Assembly: GCF_021165955.1 (NCBI RefSeq)
Contig: NZ_CP088952.1
Location: forward strand, 2,542,001-2,606,000
DNA from: Massilia endophytica
GTDB taxonomy: Bacteria; Pseudomonadota; Gammaproteobacteria; Burkholderiales; Burkholderiaceae_D
Reading direction: 5' to 3'
DNA length: 64,000 nt
Shown here: positions 32,012-40,634 of the stretch, one piece after another
Position numbering within the stretch: the first letter of the stretch is position 1
Layout of the letters: each line of letters opens with the position of its first letter
Position numbers and translations under genes: made by a program
Notes under the pieces: model-generated
The model's input: only the letters and a program-made list of their open reading frames with translations
What the model was told of the DNA's origin: nothing
Database searches by the model: none

Positions 32012-32482
32012 ATGGCGAAACTGGATCCTGCGGATATTGGACGGCAGCTGACGGTGGGCGAGGTGGCGCGCCGCAGCGGCGTCGCCGTGTCGGCCCTGCA
32101 CTTTTACGAATCGAAGGGCCTCATTCGCAGCGTGCGCAGCACGGGCCAGCAGCGCCGATACGGGCGCGATGTTCTGCGCCGGGTGGCGGTCATCAAGGTC
32201 GCCCAGCGGATCGGGATTTCGCTGGCGTCGATCAGCGCCGCTCTCGCCACGCTGCCGGAAGGGCGCACGCCGACCGTGGCCGACTGGGCACGGCTATCTA
32301 GCCTCTGGCGCGGTGAGCTGGACGAGCGTATTGCGCAGCTCACGCAGCTGCGCAACCAGCTGGACGATTGCATTGGCTGCGGGTGCCTGTCGATCGAGGC
32401 TTGCCGCCTGCGCAATCCATTGGACGAACTATCGGAGCAAGGCAGCGGTCCGCAGCGCTTGCTGAACCAGCGCCGCCCTTAG
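32012..32482 (+). CDS. soxR: Redox-sensitive MerR-type activator SoxR
   Basis: A 156-residue MerR regulator with an N-terminal winged helix ('TVGEVARRSGVAVSALHFYESKGLIR' in outline), a dimerisation helix, and the SoxR [2Fe-2S] cysteines C120, C123, C125 and C131 (CX2CXCX5C). Oxidation of the cluster by redox-cycling compounds or superoxide switches on the target promoter. No soxS is near, as in most non-enteric bacteria, so SoxR acts directly on the divergent SnoaL-like gene. Its stop overlaps that of ybdK on the other strand. Confidence 0.96.
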   Translation: MAKLDPADIGRQLTVGEVARRSGVAVSALHFYESKGLIRSVRSTGQQRRYGRDVLRRVAVIKVAQRIGISLASISAALATLPEGRTPTVADWARLSSLWRGELDERIAQLTQLRNQLDDCIGCGCLSIEACRLRNPLDELSEQGSGPQRLLNQRRP

Positions 32483-33597
32483 GCTCCCCTGAATCGCCGC
32501 ACGGCGGCATCGACCACGCCCTCCACGCTGCCCGTTGCGGCAAACTGGTCGCGCAGGTACTGGGCATCGCTGCCCACGTGGGTCACCTGCATCAGGTGGT
32601 TCAGCGCCGCCGTGCCGCCCAGCTTCTCCGCGTACGGGTCCATGCGGCGCAGGGTGGTGAGGATGTCCTCGCGCAGGGAGAGACTCTCGTAGGTCTTGGG
32701 GTGCACCACCGTTCCGTCCAGCCCGAAGCGGCAGGCCTGGAAGCGGTTGTAGTTGTAGACGAGGTAGTCATCCTCCTCCGGCGCCGCCTCTCGCCGCTCC
32801 AGCAGATAGGCGCACAGCGCTTGCAGATAGCAGGCCAGGGCCGCCGCACGCTCCACGGTCAGCGGCGTGTCGCAGACGCGCAGTTCGATGGTGCCGTACT
32901 CCGGCTTGGGGCGGATATCCCAGTAGAAGTCCTTCATGCTCTTGATGACGCCCGTGTGCTCCATCTTCGAGAAGAAGCTGTGCTCGAACTCGTCCCAGCT
33001 GAGAAGGAAAGGCGCCCGGCCGCTCATGGGGAAGGCGAACACGGAATTCAGGCGCGCGGAGTTGAACAGCGTATCGCCGCCCTGCACGAAAGGCGACGAG
33101 GCCGAGAGCGCGATGAAATGCGGCACATAGCGGCTCAGCGAGTGCAGCAGGTACAGCGCATCGTCGCCGCTCGCACAGCCGATGTGCACGTGCTGGCCGA
33201 AAATGGTGAACTGCTTGGCCAGATAGCCATAGAGCGCGGATACCTCCTTGAAGCGCGGCTTGGCGAAGATGCGCCGCTCCACCCATTTCTGGAAGGGGTG
33301 GGTGCCGCCGCCCGCGATACCAACATTGAGCTTTTCGCCCGCGGTCACCAGCGTATCGCGGATCAGTTGCAGCTGCGCCAGCAGCTCCGAATGCTTCGTG
33401 TGCACGTCGGTGTTAATCTCGATCATGCTCTCGGTGATTTCCGGCGTCACATTGCCGGGGAATGGCTTGCGTCCCAGCAGGTGCAGCAGGTCCGGGCTCG
33501 ATGCGGTGAGGTCGTAATCCGAGAAGCTGACCAGCTGGAGCTCCAGTTCCACGCCCATGGTGAGCGGCTGGGATGCCTTGAATTCTTCCAGTGCCAT
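32479..33597 (-). CDS. ybdK: YbdK-type carboxylate-amine ligase (glutamate-cysteine ligase family 2)
   Basis: A 372-residue ATP-dependent ligase of the GCS2 family with 'TMGVELELQLV' (ATP-metal start, residues 14-24), 'EITESMIEINT', 'GGGTHPFQKW', 'FGQHVHIGC' and 'YGTIELRVCDT'. YbdK homologues show weak gamma-glutamylcysteine ligase activity; the true substrate is often unknown. The start ATG shares one base with the stop of the antiporter gene (TGATG), so the two genes are translationally coupled. This pairing of ligase and antiporter hints at thiol-dependent potassium/proton control (inference). Confidence 0.88.
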   Translation of the reverse strand: MALEEFKASQPLTMGVELELQLVSFSDYDLTASSPDLLHLLGRKPFPGNVTPEITESMIEINTDVHTKHSELLAQLQLIRDTLVTAGEKLNVGIAGGGTHPFQKWVERRIFAKPRFKEVSALYGYLAKQFTIFGQHVHIGCASGDDALYLLHSLSRYVPHFIALSASSPFVQGGDTLFNSARLNSVFAFPMSGRAPFLLSWDEFEHSFFSKMEHTGVIKSMKDFYWDIRPKPEYGTIELRVCDTPLTVERAAALACYLQALCAYLLERREAAPEEDDYLVYNYNRFQACRFGLDGTVVHPKTYESLSLREDILTTLRRMDPYAEKLGGTAALNHLMQVTHVGSDAQYLRDQFAATGSVEGVVDAAVRRFRGA

Positions 33598-34781
33598 CAG
33601 CTTTCCTCCTTGTGAATCTCGCGAGCCCATGTCAGGGCGCGCTGGGTGATGATGGGGCCGAGCACCTCCATGAAGAGCGTCATGGCGGCCAGCGCCGCCA
33701 GTTCATCGACCAGCACAATGCCCATGTTCTTGGTCTGCTCCAGCAGCAGGATCACGAACACGGACATGGGCGACAGGGCCACGCCGCTGGCGAAGCCCTT
33801 TCGCCACGGCGTTCCGCTCACATGCGAGAACGCGCCCACGGCCAGCGTCTTCACGGCGAAACGCGCCATCAGCAGGATCATGCCGAGCCAGGCGCCGGTA
33901 ACGACGCGGTCCCAGTCCAGCGTGGACACGGCAAACACGAACAGCAGCACCGTGAGCACTTCGCCGATGGCGCCGAAATTGCGCTGCGTGCGGGAGAAGG
34001 TAACGCGGTTGTGCCGGGCCGTAAGGCCGAAGGTCAGCGTAGCCAGCACAGGAGACAGGTCTGCCGCGTGCGTGATCGCCACCAGCAGCACCACCACCAA
34101 CGCAAAGGCGATCGTCCCATCGCGCGCGAGGTTGCCCAGGTGGCGCAGGATGGCCGGCAGCAGCGCGCCCGCCACGACGCCCAGCAGGGCCGACGCAATC
34201 AGTTCGATGAAGCTGTGCGACACCGCCTGCGGCAGGCTGCCCGAGGTCTGGAACACCCAGAAGCCGACGATCACCTTGAACACGAAAACGGCCAGCACGC
34301 TGTTGATGGCCACCAGGTGCAGCACACGTTCGGTCACCTGCCCCGAGCTGCGTCCCTCGTTGATCACGCGCAGTACACCGGCGGGCGAAGTGGACATGGC
34401 CAGGGAGGCCAGCAGCAGCGATGTGAGGACCGGCATGCCCGACATGTTCGAGATGAAGTACACGGCGCCGAATGTGGCGATGGATTCCACCAGCCCGGAT
34501 ACCAGTATCCACGGGTTGATGCGCAGCCAGTGCAGGTTGATGCGGTAGCCGAATTCAAACAGGATCAGGCCGAAGGCGAGATTGGCCAGCAGCGTCACGG
34601 GGCTGGAGCTGTCCGTGGCGAAGAGCTGGGGGAAGCCCTGCGCAAGCAGGAAGCCAACCAGTCCATACACGCTGATGCGCGGAAGGCCTGACCAGCGATG
34701 AACGAATTCGCCGGCGAGCCAGGCCAGCAGGATAGCGAGCGGCCACGCCAGCTCCGCCGAAATCACCAGGATATCTGGCAT
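33597..34781 (-). CDS. CPA2-family cation:proton antiporter (Kef-like)
   Basis: A 394-residue inner-membrane protein with about 12 hydrophobic segments and the Na_H_Exchanger fold: 'GFLLAQGFPQLF', 'LILFEFGYRINLHWLR' and 'LAMSTSPAGVLRVINEGRSSGQVTERVLHL'. There is no C-terminal RCK/KTN domain, unlike KefB/KefC, so the protein is shorter than those. A strong CAGGAGGT ribosome site precedes the ATG at 34781. It is the first gene of the unit with the YbdK-like ligase and divergent from fghA. Confidence 0.87.
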   Translation of the reverse strand: MPDILVISAELAWPLAILLAWLAGEFVHRWSGLPRISVYGLVGFLLAQGFPQLFATDSSSPVTLLANLAFGLILFEFGYRINLHWLRINPWILVSGLVESIATFGAVYFISNMSGMPVLTSLLLASLAMSTSPAGVLRVINEGRSSGQVTERVLHLVAINSVLAVFVFKVIVGFWVFQTSGSLPQAVSHSFIELIASALLGVVAGALLPAILRHLGNLARDGTIAFALVVVLLVAITHAADLSPVLATLTFGLTARHNRVTFSRTQRNFGAIGEVLTVLLFVFAVSTLDWDRVVTGAWLGMILLMARFAVKTLAVGAFSHVSGTPWRKGFASGVALSPMSVFVILLLEQTKNMGIVLVDELAALAAMTLFMEVLGPIITQRALTWAREIHKEES

Positions 34782-34902
34782 GAAGTACCTCCTGTTTTTT
34801 TGAAGCGGGTGTAACCTTACAGCAATATCATTATCGGCGTCGCACAGCTGTACAGCCAGGCCTTACAATGCTCGCCATCGATAAGTCACATGAGGATACG
34901 CC

Positions 34903-35748
34903 ATGCTGGAACTGCTCAGCGAACACGCCTGCTTCGGCGGCACGCAGCGCTTCTACAAGCACGATTCGCAGGCCATCGGCCTGCCGATGCGCTTTTCCGT
35001 CTTCATTCCGGCGCACGCGCAGAGCGCGCGGCTGCCCGCCCTGTTCTATCTGGCGGGCCTGACCTGCACCGAGGAGACCTTCATGATCAAGGCGGGCGCG
35101 CAGCGTTATGCCGCCGATGAAGGGCTTGTGCTGATTGCTCCGGACACGAGCCCGCGCGGTGCGAACGTGCCCGGCGAAACGGATTCCTGGGACTTCGGCG
35201 TGGGCGCGGGCTTCTACCTGGATGCCACGCAGGAGCCGTGGTCGAAGCACTACCGCATGGAGAGCTGGCTGGAGGAGCTGCGCGGGCTGGTGCTGCGCGA
35301 ACTGCCGGTGGATGGCGAACGTATTGGTATCTTCGGCCACTCGATGGGCGGCCACGGCGCGCTCACGATGGCCCTGCGCCACCGCGACTGGTTCCGCTCC
35401 GTTTCCGCCTTTGCGCCAATTGCATCGCCTTCACACTGCCCGTGGGGCCGGAAGGCTTTCACCGGATATCTGGGAGAAGACCGCGCGCATTGGGCTGCGC
35501 ACGATGCCAGCGCCCTGATGGCGCGGCAGAAGGAGGCGCCCTACCCGGCCGGCATTCTCATCGACCAGGGCCTGGCCGACAAATTCCTGGTGGAGCAGCT
35601 GCACCCCGAAGCGTTCGAGGAGGCCTGCCGCCAGGCGGGGCAGCCGCTTACGCTGCGGCGCCACCCCGGCTACGACCATGGCTACTACTTCATCAGCACC
35701 TTCATGGAAGACCATATCCGCTTCCACGCGGCGCAGCTGAAGTCCTGA
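34903..35748 (+). CDS. fghA: S-formylglutathione hydrolase
   Basis: A 281-residue esterase-D family enzyme with nucleophile S147 in 'GHSMGGHGAL', 'YYFISTFMEDHIRFHAAQL' at the end and the family start 'HACFGGTQRFYKHDS'. It hydrolyses S-formylglutathione to formate and glutathione, the second step of formaldehyde removal. The first-step dehydrogenase (FrmA/AdhC) is not adjacent. A TACAAT (34864-34869) is a possible -10. Formate made here could feed the Fds dehydrogenase at 7.0-11.5 kb. Confidence 0.93.
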   Translation: MLELLSEHACFGGTQRFYKHDSQAIGLPMRFSVFIPAHAQSARLPALFYLAGLTCTEETFMIKAGAQRYAADEGLVLIAPDTSPRGANVPGETDSWDFGVGAGFYLDATQEPWSKHYRMESWLEELRGLVLRELPVDGERIGIFGHSMGGHGALTMALRHRDWFRSVSAFAPIASPSHCPWGRKAFTGYLGEDRAHWAAHDASALMARQKEAPYPAGILIDQGLADKFLVEQLHPEAFEEACRQAGQPLTLRRHPGYDHGYYFISTFMEDHIRFHAAQLKS

Positions 35749-36705
35749 TTATTTGTGCAGGACCTTGCGGATGGTATCCGCGAGGTCTTCCGCCACGAAC
35801 TTGGCCACATAGGCGTCCGCGCCCACGCCGCGCACATGGTCCTCGTTGGTCTTGCCGGACAGCGAAGAGTGGATCACCACGGGGATGTTGTTGAAGCGGG
35901 CGTCCTGCTTGACCAGGCGGGTCAGCGTGAAGCCGTCCATCTCCGGCATTTCCAGGTCGGTCAGCACCAGTGCCACGCGCTCGGACACCGCAATGCCTTC
36001 GGCCTTGCAGCCTTCGGCAATAGCCTGCAGCTTGTCCCAGGCTTCCTTGCCGGACTTGGTCATCACGTAGTGCGCGCCCATGGCGGTGAGGCCCTGTTCG
36101 ATCAGGTTGCGCGCCACCACCGAGTCGTCCGCCGCCACGATCATGGAGCCTGGTTTAAGGGCGAGCTGCGGGCCGATGGTGTCGGGGTCCACGTCCTTGC
36201 CTTCATTCGGCACCATGCGGCGCAGGATGGTTTCCACGTCCAGCACCTGGGCCAGGCGCGTGCTGCTGATGTCGCCGTCCAGGCGCGCGATGCTGGTCAC
36301 CATGCCGCCTGCATTGCTGCCTTCGGCACTCAGCACCTGGCTCCAGTCCAGGCGCACGATTTCGTCCACGGACTCCACGGCGAAGGCCTGGGTGGTGCGC
36401 GCGAATTCGGTCACGAGCATGATGTTCAGGCCCGTCTTCGGCTTCACGCCGACGATGGATGGCAGGTCCAGCACCGTAATAATCTGGCCGCGCAGGTTAA
36501 CCACTCCCAGCATGTGGGGCTGCGAGCCCGCAACGGCAGTCACTTCCGGCATCGCCACGATCTCGCGGATCTTGAAGACATTGATGCCATAGAGTTCGGA
36601 GTGGTCGCCGTTTTCATCGCCGCCAAGGCGGAACAGCAGCAGCTCGAACTTGTTCGAGTTGGTCAGGTTGCTGCGTTCGTCGACTTCCTGTTGGACCGTT
36701 TTCAT
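35749..36705 (-). CDS. cheV: Chemotaxis coupling protein CheV (CheW-REC)
   Basis: A 318-residue cytoplasmic protein with an N-terminal CheW-like domain ('YGINVFKIREIVAMPEVTAV', 'GVVNLRGQIITVLDLP') and a C-terminal receiver (about 190-315) with an acidic 'AADDS' pocket, acceptor aspartate in 'LVLTDLEMPEMDGF' and lysine in 'AYVAKFVAEDL'. It links chemoreceptors to CheA and adapts by phosphorylation. No other che gene is present in the window. TATACT lies about 40 bases upstream and may be a -10. Confidence 0.93.
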   Translation of the reverse strand: MKTVQQEVDERSNLTNSNKFELLLFRLGGDENGDHSELYGINVFKIREIVAMPEVTAVAGSQPHMLGVVNLRGQIITVLDLPSIVGVKPKTGLNIMLVTEFARTTQAFAVESVDEIVRLDWSQVLSAEGSNAGGMVTSIARLDGDISSTRLAQVLDVETILRRMVPNEGKDVDPDTIGPQLALKPGSMIVAADDSVVARNLIEQGLTAMGAHYVMTKSGKEAWDKLQAIAEGCKAEGIAVSERVALVLTDLEMPEMDGFTLTRLVKQDARFNNIPVVIHSSLSGKTNEDHVRGVGADAYVAKFVAEDLADTIRKVLHK

Positions 36706-36810
36706 CGTTCATCCCTGTAGGTTTGCTTATGACTCCAGTATACAGAGTTTGTTACAAGGAACCCCGATTGTGGCTAATAAGCTATTGCGCAGGCGTGGGC
36801 TGGACCCAAC

Positions 36811-36836
36811 AAAAAAGGACGCACAGGGCGTCCTTT
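36811..36836 (-). terminator. Rho-independent terminator of tRNA-Gly
   Basis: On the minus strand an 8-bp stem (AAGGACGC with GCGTCCTT, 36835-36828 and 36822-36815) closes a 5-base loop and runs into a T tract. It begins about 11 bases after the tRNA 3' end. Confidence 0.9.
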
Positions 36837-36846
36837 CGAAGAATTC

Positions 36847-36922
36847 TGGAGCGGGAGAAGAGTCTCGAACTCTCGACCTCAACCTTGGCAAGGTTGCGCT
36901 CTACCAACTGAGCTACTCCCGC
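36847..36922 (-). tRNA. tRNA-Gly (GCC anticodon)
   Basis: A 76-base gene with acceptor stem GCGGGAG/CTCCCGC, a D-arm with 'AGCTCAGTTGGTAGAGC', anticodon stem CAACC/GGTTG around TTGCCAA (anticodon GCC), and a T-arm with loop TTCGAGA. The discriminator base and CCA are encoded. A terminator follows. Confidence 0.97.
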
Positions 36923-37012
36923 AGAAGAGGCATGATTATGACAGAAAGATTGCAGTTCCGCCAGCCCCTCGGCCCTCCCCTATAATGGCCCTGTCAAAAT
37001 AAAAAGGGAACC

Positions 37013-38650
37013 ATGGATTCGATCGAGATTGTGCTGGCCATGCTGCTGGCAGTGGTGGTCAGCGCCTACCTGGTGCGCATGCTACCCGTGTCGCTGCCCC
37101 TGCCCCTGGTGCAGATCGGCCTTGGCGCGCTGATCGCGGCCTACTCCGGCCACGGCGTGCAGCTCGATCCCGAGATCTTCTTCCTTCTCTTCCTGCCGCC
37201 GCTCCTGTTCCTGGACGGCTGGCGCATTCCCAAGAGCGGCCTGCTGCGGGACCGGGTCGTCATCCTTGAACTGGCCCTGGGCCTGGTGATCTTCACGGTG
37301 GTGGGAGCGGGCTTCCTTATCCATTGGCTCATTCCCGCCATGCCGCTGCCGGTGGCCTTTGCACTGGCTGCCATCGTGTCGCCGACCGATCCGGTGGCCG
37401 TGTCCTCCATCGCTTCGCGCGCTCCCATTCCGAAACGCCTGATGCACATCCTGGAGGGCGAGTCGCTGCTGAACGACGCTTCCGGCCTGGTGTGCTTCCG
37501 CTTCGCCGTGGCGGCGGCCATGACGGGCGCCTTTTCCCTGGCTAAGGCTTCGCTCACCTTCCTGTGGCTGGCCGCGGGCGGCATTGCGGCCGGCATCGCC
37601 ATCACGCTCCTGATCACCTGGGCCCAGCGCTGGCTGTGGCGGCGTTTCGGCGAGCCCGCCGGTTCGCCCATCCTGGTCAACCTGCTCATGCCCTTCGGCG
37701 CCTACCTCGTAGCGGAGCGCCTGCACGCTTCCGGCATCCTGGCTGCCGTGGCAGCGGGCATCACCATGAGCTACGTCGAGTTGAGCGGCTATGCGCTGGC
37801 CGCCACGCGCATCCAGCGCTCCGCCGTCTGGGATACGGTGCAGTTTGCGCTGAACGGCGTGATGTTTGTGCTGCTCGGCGAACAGCTGCCGGACATCCTG
37901 CGCGGCGCGAGCTTGTCCCTGGAGCAGAGCGGCCACCTGAACCCGTGGTGGCTGGTGCTGTATGCGCTCTCCATCAGCGCGGGCCTGATGCTGCTGCGCT
38001 TCATCTGGGTCTGGGCCACGCTGCGCATTACCCTGTACAAGAAAGGCAAACGCGGCGAGCATGCGGAGCGCCCTCACTGGCGGCTGCTGCTGGCCTCTTC
38101 GCTGGCGGGCGTACGCGGCGCCATTACCCTGGCAGGCGTGATGACGCTGCCGCTCGCGCTGCCGAACGGGGAACCTTTCCCGGCGCGCGACCTGACCATT
38201 TTCCTGGCCAGCATGGTCATTCTTGTCTCGCTGCTCGCCGCCAGCATCGGCCTGCCCCGCATCCTGGGCGGCATGCACTTTCCTGAGGAGCCCATTGAGC
38301 AAAAAGAGGAGGACCTGGCGCGGTGCAAGGCTGCCACGGCTGCCATTGCCGCCATCGAGCGCGCGCAGCTGGAGCTGATGCCGGAGGCTCCCGATCCCGA
38401 AGTGTATCCGCAGGCGGCATCGCGCGTGATCGCCCTCTACCAGCATCGCCTGAACATGGCAGGCGGGGGCGACGACGACGAAATCAGGAAGTTCCGCAAG
38501 CTGGACCAGGCGGAACGCTCCCTGCGCATGGCGGCGCTGCAGGCCGAACGCAAGACCATCTTCCAGCTGGCGCGCAACGACGATATCTCGGACGCCACTT
38601 CGCGCAAGCTGGTGCGCGAAATCGACCTGATCGAAGCGAGGAACCGCTGA
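37013..38650 (+). CDS. CPA1-family Na+/H+ antiporter
   Basis: A 545-residue inner-membrane antiporter with about 12 helices and the family core 'PTDPVAVSSIASRAPIPKRL', 'ILEGESLLNDASGLVCF' and 'AGVRGAITLAGVMTLPLALP'. A cytoplasmic tail of about 110 residues (from about 435) is helical and charged, as in bacterial NhaP/YjcE-like members. A TATAAT at 36981-36986 may be its -10. Its TGA overlaps the kinase start (TGATG), so synthesis of the antiporter and the LytS-type kinase is coupled. Confidence 0.93.
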   Translation: MDSIEIVLAMLLAVVVSAYLVRMLPVSLPLPLVQIGLGALIAAYSGHGVQLDPEIFFLLFLPPLLFLDGWRIPKSGLLRDRVVILELALGLVIFTVVGAGFLIHWLIPAMPLPVAFALAAIVSPTDPVAVSSIASRAPIPKRLMHILEGESLLNDASGLVCFRFAVAAAMTGAFSLAKASLTFLWLAAGGIAAGIAITLLITWAQRWLWRRFGEPAGSPILVNLLMPFGAYLVAERLHASGILAAVAAGITMSYVELSGYALAATRIQRSAVWDTVQFALNGVMFVLLGEQLPDILRGASLSLEQSGHLNPWWLVLYALSISAGLMLLRFIWVWATLRITLYKKGKRGEHAERPHWRLLLASSLAGVRGAITLAGVMTLPLALPNGEPFPARDLTIFLASMVILVSLLAASIGLPRILGGMHFPEEPIEQKEEDLARCKAATAAIAAIERAQLELMPEAPDPEVYPQAASRVIALYQHRLNMAGGGDDDEIRKFRKLDQAERSLRMAALQAERKTIFQLARNDDISDATSRKLVREIDLIEARNR

Positions 38651-39846
38651 TGCGCGCCGACCGTATCCGCCGCGTGATCTATACCGCCTGGTTCCTGTTC
38701 TGGGTGCTGATGACGACCACCGCCGTGCAGGAATTCCTGCGCGACGACGACGGGCCGCTCTGGCATCCAATACTCTGGGAGACTTCCTCGGCCGTGGTGG
38801 CGAGCCTGTTCATGCTCGCGCAGCGGCGCTGGACGCGGCGCTACGATGCGCTGGTGGCGCAGCCCGCGAAATGGTTCCTCGTCCAGCTGCGCTGGCTGCC
38901 CCTGTACTGGGTGTTCTTCGTTCCTGCGGCTTTCGGCATCCGCCACGCCGTGTATGCCATGGCAGGCGAGGTGTACCCGCACGCAGGCTGGCTGAACGTG
39001 TACCTCTATGAGGATGTAAAGATGACGATCTTCGTCGCCATTTTCATTGTCATCACCTTCGGGGTGCTGTCCTACCAGCGCATGCAGGACGAGAAGCTGC
39101 GCGCGGAGCAGTCGGCGGGCCTGCTGCGCAGCGCCCAGCTGCAGCAGCTCACGCAGCAGATGCAGCCTCATTTCCTGTTCAATGCCCTCAACACCATATC
39201 GTCTCTGATGCACACGGACGTGGCGCGGGCCGACGCCACGCTGATCCAGCTGGCCGATGTGCTGCGCGCAACGCTGGATGTGAGCGGCCAGCAGCAGGTG
39301 GCTCTGTCCACCGAACTGCGCCTGCTGCGCGGCTATACAGCCCTGATGTGCGAACGCTTTGCGGACCGGGTGGCGGTGGATTGGGATATCGAATCCGGCG
39401 CGGAGGTGTGCACGGTGCCGGTGATGAGCCTTCAGCCCTTGATGGAGAATGTGTTCAAGCATACGGTGGAGCAGCGGCGGGGGCCGGTGAGGATCAAGGT
39501 GGCGGCCCGCCGCGAAGCCGGGGTCCTGGCGCTCGAAGTCGAAGACAATACGGGCCTGCTTGCAGGGGTCAGACCCCGAACGGGGTCTGACCCCGGTGCA
39601 GGAATCGGCCACCGAACACAGTCGCTCGGACCCGCTGACCGTGGTCGGTTGTCGACTGAGTTACCGGGGTCAGACGCGGGCGGCGAGTCCCCCGTTCGGG
39701 GTCTGACTCCTGCTTCCCATGGCATTGGCTTGCGCAACCTGCGCGAGCGTCTGGCAGCGCTCTACGGCGACGCCGCCACGCTCGAACTCACGCAGCTCGC
39801 CCCCGCAGGCGTGCGCGCGGCAATGAGGCTCCCATGCGCATCCTGA
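38650..39846 (+). CDS. LytS/AlgZ-type sensor histidine kinase with in-frame palindromic insert
   Basis: A 398-residue membrane kinase with about four N-terminal helices (residues 10-140), the His_kinase domain with H174 in 'QMQPHFLFNALNTISS', and a HATPase domain ('SLQPLMENVFKHTVEQR', 'VEDNTG', 'HGIGLRNLRERLAALYG'). Between the 'VEDNTG' and 'HGIGLRNL' boxes, residues about 306-354 are encoded by two GGGGTC-type palindromic elements (39565-39594 and 39664-39710). In relatives this ATP-lid loop is much shorter. The frame stays open. Kinase activity may be altered. The ATG overlaps the antiporter stop; the response regulator starts within its last codons. Confidence 0.9.
   Translation: MRADRIRRVIYTAWFLFWVLMTTTAVQEFLRDDDGPLWHPILWETSSAVVASLFMLAQRRWTRRYDALVAQPAKWFLVQLRWLPLYWVFFVPAAFGIRHAVYAMAGEVYPHAGWLNVYLYEDVKMTIFVAIFIVITFGVLSYQRMQDEKLRAEQSAGLLRSAQLQQLTQQMQPHFLFNALNTISSLMHTDVARADATLIQLADVLRATLDVSGQQQVALSTELRLLRGYTALMCERFADRVAVDWDIESGAEVCTVPVMSLQPLMENVFKHTVEQRRGPVRIKVAARREAGVLALEVEDNTGLLAGVRPRTGSDPGAGIGHRTQSLGPADRGRLSTELPGSDAGGESPVRGLTPASHGIGLRNLRERLAALYGDAATLELTQLAPAGVRAAMRLPCAS
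39565..39594. repeat. 30-bp perfect palindromic element, copy in the LytS-type kinase gene
   Basis: The arms GGGGTCAGACCCC (39565-39577) and its reverse complement (39582-39594) flank GAAC. Each arm is itself a 6+1+6 palindrome, so it can fold as one long or two short hairpins. The design and GAAC loop equal the copy at 10907-10936. Confidence 0.92.
39664..39710. repeat. Degenerate, interrupted palindromic element in the kinase gene
   Basis: On the minus strand it reads GGAGTCAGACCCC, GAAC, GGGGGA, then about 12 unrelated bases, then GTCTGACCCC. It is a decayed copy of the same element in which the second arm is split. It lies 69 bases beyond the intact copy and is read in frame. Confidence 0.75.
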
Positions 39847-40544
39847 TCGTCGACGACGAGCGTCCGGCCCGCGACAAGCTGCGCCGCCTGCTCGCCCAGC
39901 AGCCAGGAATCACGGAATTGGAAGAAGCGCGCGACGGCGTCGAAGCCCTGGAACGCGCGGCCGCCTTCCGGCCGGACGCCATCTTCCTCGACATCCAGAT
40001 GCCCGAAGTCAGCGGCCTCGAAGTCGCCGCTTCCCTGCCCGATCCCGCGCCGCTGATCGTCTTCGCCACTGCCTACGACGAGTATGCGATCAAGGCCTTC
40101 GACGCCAACGCCGTCGATTACCTGCTCAAGCCCTACGACGAAGCGCGCCTGCAGCGCGCCCTGCAAAGGCTCCACGCCCGGTTCGCGGACCGCAAGCCCG
40201 CGCCGCAGACCGGCTTGCCCGTGCGCCAGCTGCTGGTGAGCGAACGCGGCGCCACGCGCATCGTGCGCGCCGAAGACATCCAGTGGCTGGAAACGGCGGA
40301 CAACTACGTGGTGCTCCACACGCCCCAGGGATCCCCCCTGCTGCGCCAGACCCTGGCCGCCCTGCTCGACTCCCTTGGCCCCGCCTTCATCCGCACCCAC
40401 CGCCGCGCGGCGGTGCAGCGCAGCTGGGTGGAACGCGTGGAGGCGGACAGCAAGGGCGACGGCCAGGTGCTGCTCCGGGGCGGCGCCAGCGCGCCGCTCA
40501 GCCGCCAGTACCGCCCCGCTCTCATGGCAGCCCTTTCCGGCTGA
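39834..40544 (+). CDS. LytTR-type response regulator (AlgR/LytR-like)
   Basis: A 236-residue regulator. The receiver (1-120) has acidic 'LIVDDERPARDKLRRLL', acceptor aspartate in 'AIFLDIQMPEVSG' and lysine in 'DYLLKPYDE'. The LytTR DNA-binding domain (about 130-235) follows, with 'VRAEDIQWLETADNYVVLHT' and 'FIRTHRRAAVQRSWVERVE'. It overlaps the kinase gene by 13 bases, so the two form a two-component pair. LytTR regulators often control surface polysaccharide or virulence genes. Confidence 0.93.
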   Translation: MRILIVDDERPARDKLRRLLAQQPGITELEEARDGVEALERAAAFRPDAIFLDIQMPEVSGLEVAASLPDPAPLIVFATAYDEYAIKAFDANAVDYLLKPYDEARLQRALQRLHARFADRKPAPQTGLPVRQLLVSERGATRIVRAEDIQWLETADNYVVLHTPQGSPLLRQTLAALLDSLGPAFIRTHRRAAVQRSWVERVEADSKGDGQVLLRGGASAPLSRQYRPALMAALSG

Positions 40545-40634
40545 CCCCAGCGGCGCCCCGGTTCGCCCCAAAACGCTGGTTCCCGCGCGCGCCCGGCGCT
40601 AGTCTGGCCGCATCCATAACAAGAGGGGAACACC

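Noticed and set aside
36923..37012. TTGACA next to TATAAT-like sequence on the minus strand as a strong tRNA promoter
   Set aside because: The spacing on the minus strand is only about 7 bases; the TATAAT is better read as a plus-strand -10 for the antiporter.
38650..39846. Pseudogene or frameshift in the LytS-type kinase
   Set aside because: The frame is open through the unusual insert and returns to the conserved GIGLRNL box in phase, so an in-frame insertion is the better reading.
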